From assembly GCA_946482585.1 (NCBI GenBank), contig CAMLSI010000227.1, forward strand, positions 1-8,335: a stretch of DNA of 8,335 nucleotides, read 5' to 3'. Of the stretch, positions 6,586-8,335 are shown piece by piece; within the stretch, counting starts at the first letter, position 1; the number at the start of each line of letters is the position of its first letter. The notes beneath the pieces were generated by a model. The model worked only from the letters and a program-made list of their open reading frames with translations. It ran no database searches and was not told where the DNA came from. The stretch comes from an uncultured Lysobacteraceae bacterium (GTDB lineage: Bacteria > Pseudomonadota > Gammaproteobacteria > Xanthomonadales > Rhodanobacteraceae). Position numbers and translations under genes: made by a program.

Positions 6586-6644
6586 TCGGAGCTTTCCGCC
6601 CGCGGCCGCGGCCGCTTTCCCTGGTCCACTACGGAATCCGCTGC

Positions 6645-7391
6645 ATGAAGATCCTCGTCGGCTACAAGCGCGTTGTCGATTACAACGTGCGCATCCAGGT
6701 CAAGCCGGACGGCTCCGGCGTCGTGACCGAAGGCGTCAAGCTCTCCGCCAATCCGTTCGACGACATCGCCCTGGAAGAAGCGCTGCGCCTGCGCGAGAAA
6801 GGCGTCGCGACCGACGTCGTCGTCGCCACGATAGGCCCGGCCGACTGCCAGGCGCACCTGCGCAACGGCCTCGCAATGGGCGCGAACCGCGCCATCCACG
6901 TGGTCACCACGCAGGCCGTGCAGCCGCTGACCGCGGCGCGCACCCTGCTCAAGCTCATCGAAAAAGAACAGCCGGACATCGTCATCCTCGGCAAGCAGGC
7001 CATCGACGATGACTGCAACCAGACCGGCCAGATGCTCGCCGCACTCTGGAACCGCCCGCAGGCGACGTTCGCTTCCAAGGTCGACATCGACGGCGCCAGC
7101 GCCCGCGTCACGCGCGAAGTCGACGCCGGCCTCGAGACGATCGAGGTCGACCTGCCGGCCGTGATCACGACCGACCTGCGCCTCAACGAGCCGCGCTTCA
7201 TCAAGCTGCCGGACATCATGAAAGCGAAGTCCAAGCCGCTCGAGACGATTCCGCTGGAATCGCTGTCGGTCGAATCGGGCGACCACCTCAAGACCACGCA
7301 CTACGCCGCGCCCGCCAAGCGCAGCAAGGGCGTCATGGTCAAGGACGTGGCCGAACTCGTTTCGCTGCTGAAGACCAAGGGTCTGGTGTAA
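6645..7391 (+). CDS. etfB: Electron transfer flavoprotein subunit beta
   Basis: Small subunit of the ETF heterodimer, 248 residues, the usual length. ETF takes electrons from acyl-CoA and other flavin dehydrogenases and delivers them to ETF:ubiquinone oxidoreductase in the membrane. The subunit carries the structural AMP: NPFDDIALEEALRLRE (36-51) and GKQAIDDDCNQTGQMLA (116-132) form that pocket. The ETF-beta signature region is TREVDAGLETIEVDLPAVIT (156-175). LPDIMKAKSKPLE (188-200) matches the recognition loop that docks partner dehydrogenases, with Leu188 in the place of the anchoring leucine (Leu195 in human ETFB). The sequence is close to the canonical mitochondrial/proteobacterial type, with nothing to suggest the bifurcating FixA kind. 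The ATG at 6645 begins directly with MKILVGYKRV; the ribosome site is weak (GGA at 6633-6635). etfA follows 64 bp downstream, so the pair should form one operon. Confidence 0.98.
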   Translation: MKILVGYKRVVDYNVRIQVKPDGSGVVTEGVKLSANPFDDIALEEALRLREKGVATDVVVATIGPADCQAHLRNGLAMGANRAIHVVTTQAVQPLTAARTLLKLIEKEQPDIVILGKQAIDDDCNQTGQMLAALWNRPQATFASKVDIDGASARVTREVDAGLETIEVDLPAVITTDLRLNEPRFIKLPDIMKAKSKPLETIPLESLSVESGDHLKTTHYAAPAKRSKGVMVKDVAELVSLLKTKGLV

Positions 7392-7401
7392 CTCCCTACG
7401 C

Positions 7402-7436
7402 GACCGCGGCCGCCGCGCGACACGCGCGACGCGGTC
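7402..7436 (+). other. GC-rich stem-loop between etfB and etfA
   Basis: GACCGCG (7402-7408) pairs with CGCGGTC (7430-7436). Inside it, CGCGCG (7414-7419) pairs with CGCGCG (7423-7428) around an ACA loop, leaving a 5-by-1 internal loop. It could tune the amount of etfA message relative to etfB or act as an RNA processing or stability site. In DNA this GC-rich such pairing also arises by chance. The etfA ribosome site (GGAAG, 7445-7449) lies outside the stem and stays free. Confidence 0.3.
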
Positions 7437-7455
7437 TCACCAACGGAAGAAGCTC

Positions 7456-8335
7456 ATGAGCAAAGTTCTGATCGTTGCCGAACACCTCAACGGCAAGCTC
7501 AATTCCAGTACCGCGCGCTGCGTGACCTGCGCCAAGGCGTTCAACGCCGAGAGTGTCGACGTGCTCGTCCTCGCCGATGCGCCCGATGCCATCGCCGCCG
7601 AGGCCGCCGCGATCGCGGGCGTCGACAAGGTGCTGACCATCGCCAACGCGGCCAATGCGCATCCGATCGCGGCGGTCTACGCGCCGCAGGTCGTCGCCGC
7701 GGCGCAGGGCTACAGCCACGTGCTCGCGCCGTCGACGACGTTCGGCAAGGACCTCGCGCCGCGCATCGCCGCGCTGCTCGGCGTCGCGCAGGTATCCGAC
7801 ATCGCCGACGTGGTCGGCGCGCACAGCTTCAAGCGGCCCATCTATGCGGGCAACGCGATCATCACGGTCGAAGCGCCGGCCGATGCGGTGCTCGTCGGCA
7901 CCGTGCGCACGGCGTCGTTCGCGGCCGCGGCCGCGGGTGGTTCCGCGGCGGTCGAAGCGCTGAACGTCAGTGTCGAACTGCCGACGCATACGCGCTTCGT
8001 CGAGCTCAAGCAGGGCAAGAGCGATCGCCCCGACCTGCAGAGCGCGGGCCGCGTCGTCTCGGGCGGCCGCGGCGTCGGTTCGGCCGAGAATTTCGCCGTG
8101 ATCTACAAGCTCGCCGACAAGCTCGGCGCCGCGGTCGGCGCCTCGCGCGCCGCCGTCGATGCGGGCTACGTGCCCAGCGACCTGCAGGTCGGCCAGACCG
8201 GCAAGATCATCGCGCCGGAGCTCTACATGGCGATCGGCATTTCGGGCGCGATCCAGCACCTGACCGGCATCAAGGACGCAGGCACCATCGTCGCGATCAA
8301 CAAGGACGGCGAAGCGCCGATCTTCGAGATCGCCG
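7456..8335 (+). CDS. etfA: Electron transfer flavoprotein subunit alpha, 3' end outside window
   Basis: Large, FAD-binding ETF subunit. The frame from the ATG at 7456 is open for 293 codons to the window edge; the family usually has about 310-320 residues, so only the last 20 or so are missing. The N-terminal domain (1-about 185) starts with KVLIVAEH and packs on EtfB. The FAD domain (about 190 onward) shows [16 protein letters not shown] (198-213), [14 protein letters not shown] (227-240) with the Ser230-Arg231 flavin contacts, QVGQTGK (244-250), and the family signature [13 protein letters not shown] (256-268) with His268, then Asn282 in VAINKD. All FAD-contacting residues known from human ETFA seem present, as far as the sequence goes. 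GGAAG at 7445-7449 is its ribosome binding site. The order etfB-etfA on one strand supports a single transcript. Confidence 0.98.
   Translation, partial: MSKVLIVAEHLNGKLNSSTARCVTCAKAFNAESVDVLVLADAPDAIAAEAAAIAGVDKVLTIANAANAHPIAAVYAPQVVAAAQGYSHVLAPSTTFGKDLAPRIAALLGVAQVSDIADVVGAHSFKRPIYAGNAIITVEAPADAVLVGTVRTASFAAAAAGGSAAVEALNVSVELPTHTRFVELKQGKSDRPDLQSAGRVVSGGRGVGSAENFAVIYKLADKLGAAVGASRAAVDAGYVPSDLQVGQTGKIIAPELYMAIGISGAIQHLTGIKDAGTIVAINKDGEAPIFEIA

Noticed and set aside
6602..6615. 14-bp palindrome GCGGCCGCGGCCGC before etfB
   Set aside because: The identical 14-mer occurs at 7921-7934 inside etfA coding an alanine run, and its core recurs at 7404-7413. This is most likely compositional rather than a regulatory site.
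7396..8259. 287-codon open frame on the minus strand
   Set aside because: It is antisense to etfA, whose motifs are unmistakable; the product is Arg/Asp-rich without a domain.

Overview
The window is a GC-rich, densely packed piece of a proteobacterial chromosome. Its codon use (G or C at most third positions), the tesA/ybbA/ybbP gene order, and a two-component pair that resembles the xanthomonad ColR/VgrR type together suggest a gammaproteobacterium of the Xanthomonadales (Xanthomonadaceae or Rhodanobacteraceae). The order-level placement is inference from protein character, not from a marker gene. No RNA gene, insertion sequence, CRISPR array or prophage was seen.

Left part, minus strand (1-2317). 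Reading leftwards there is tesA (a periplasmic GDSL esterase/lysophospholipase with a signal peptide), a 127-bp gap holding a perfect 18-bp palindrome, an OmpR-family response regulator with a strong ribosome binding site, and, 3 bp further on, its sensor histidine kinase. The kinase is cut by the window edge after the start of its HisKA domain. The regulator and kinase form an operon.

Middle, plus strand (2316-5479). ybbA (ABC ATPase) diverges from tesA, and the two ATG codons share the tetranucleotide CATG. ybbP (a 10-helix FtsX/MacB-type permease) follows with an ATGA stop/start overlap. TesA, YbbA and YbbP are best read as one functional unit: a membrane ATPase that gives a periplasmic lipid hydrolase access to hydrophobic substrates.

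Right part, plus strand (5480-8335). A 155-bp spacer carries a 14-bp hairpin with a GGAA loop and a possible -10 box. It is followed by an ATP-grasp protein of the DcsG-like/RimK-related group, with no partner genes to reveal its substrate. Then come etfB and etfA, the electron transfer flavoprotein subunits that carry electrons from acyl-CoA and other flavin dehydrogenases to ETF:ubiquinone oxidoreductase. etfA lacks only its last few residues at the window edge.

Nearly all of the window is assigned. The points most worth a second look are the CATG divergent start with the TesA-YbbAP module, the palindrome ahead of the two-component operon, and the orphan ATP-grasp enzyme. No clearly unprecedented system was found.
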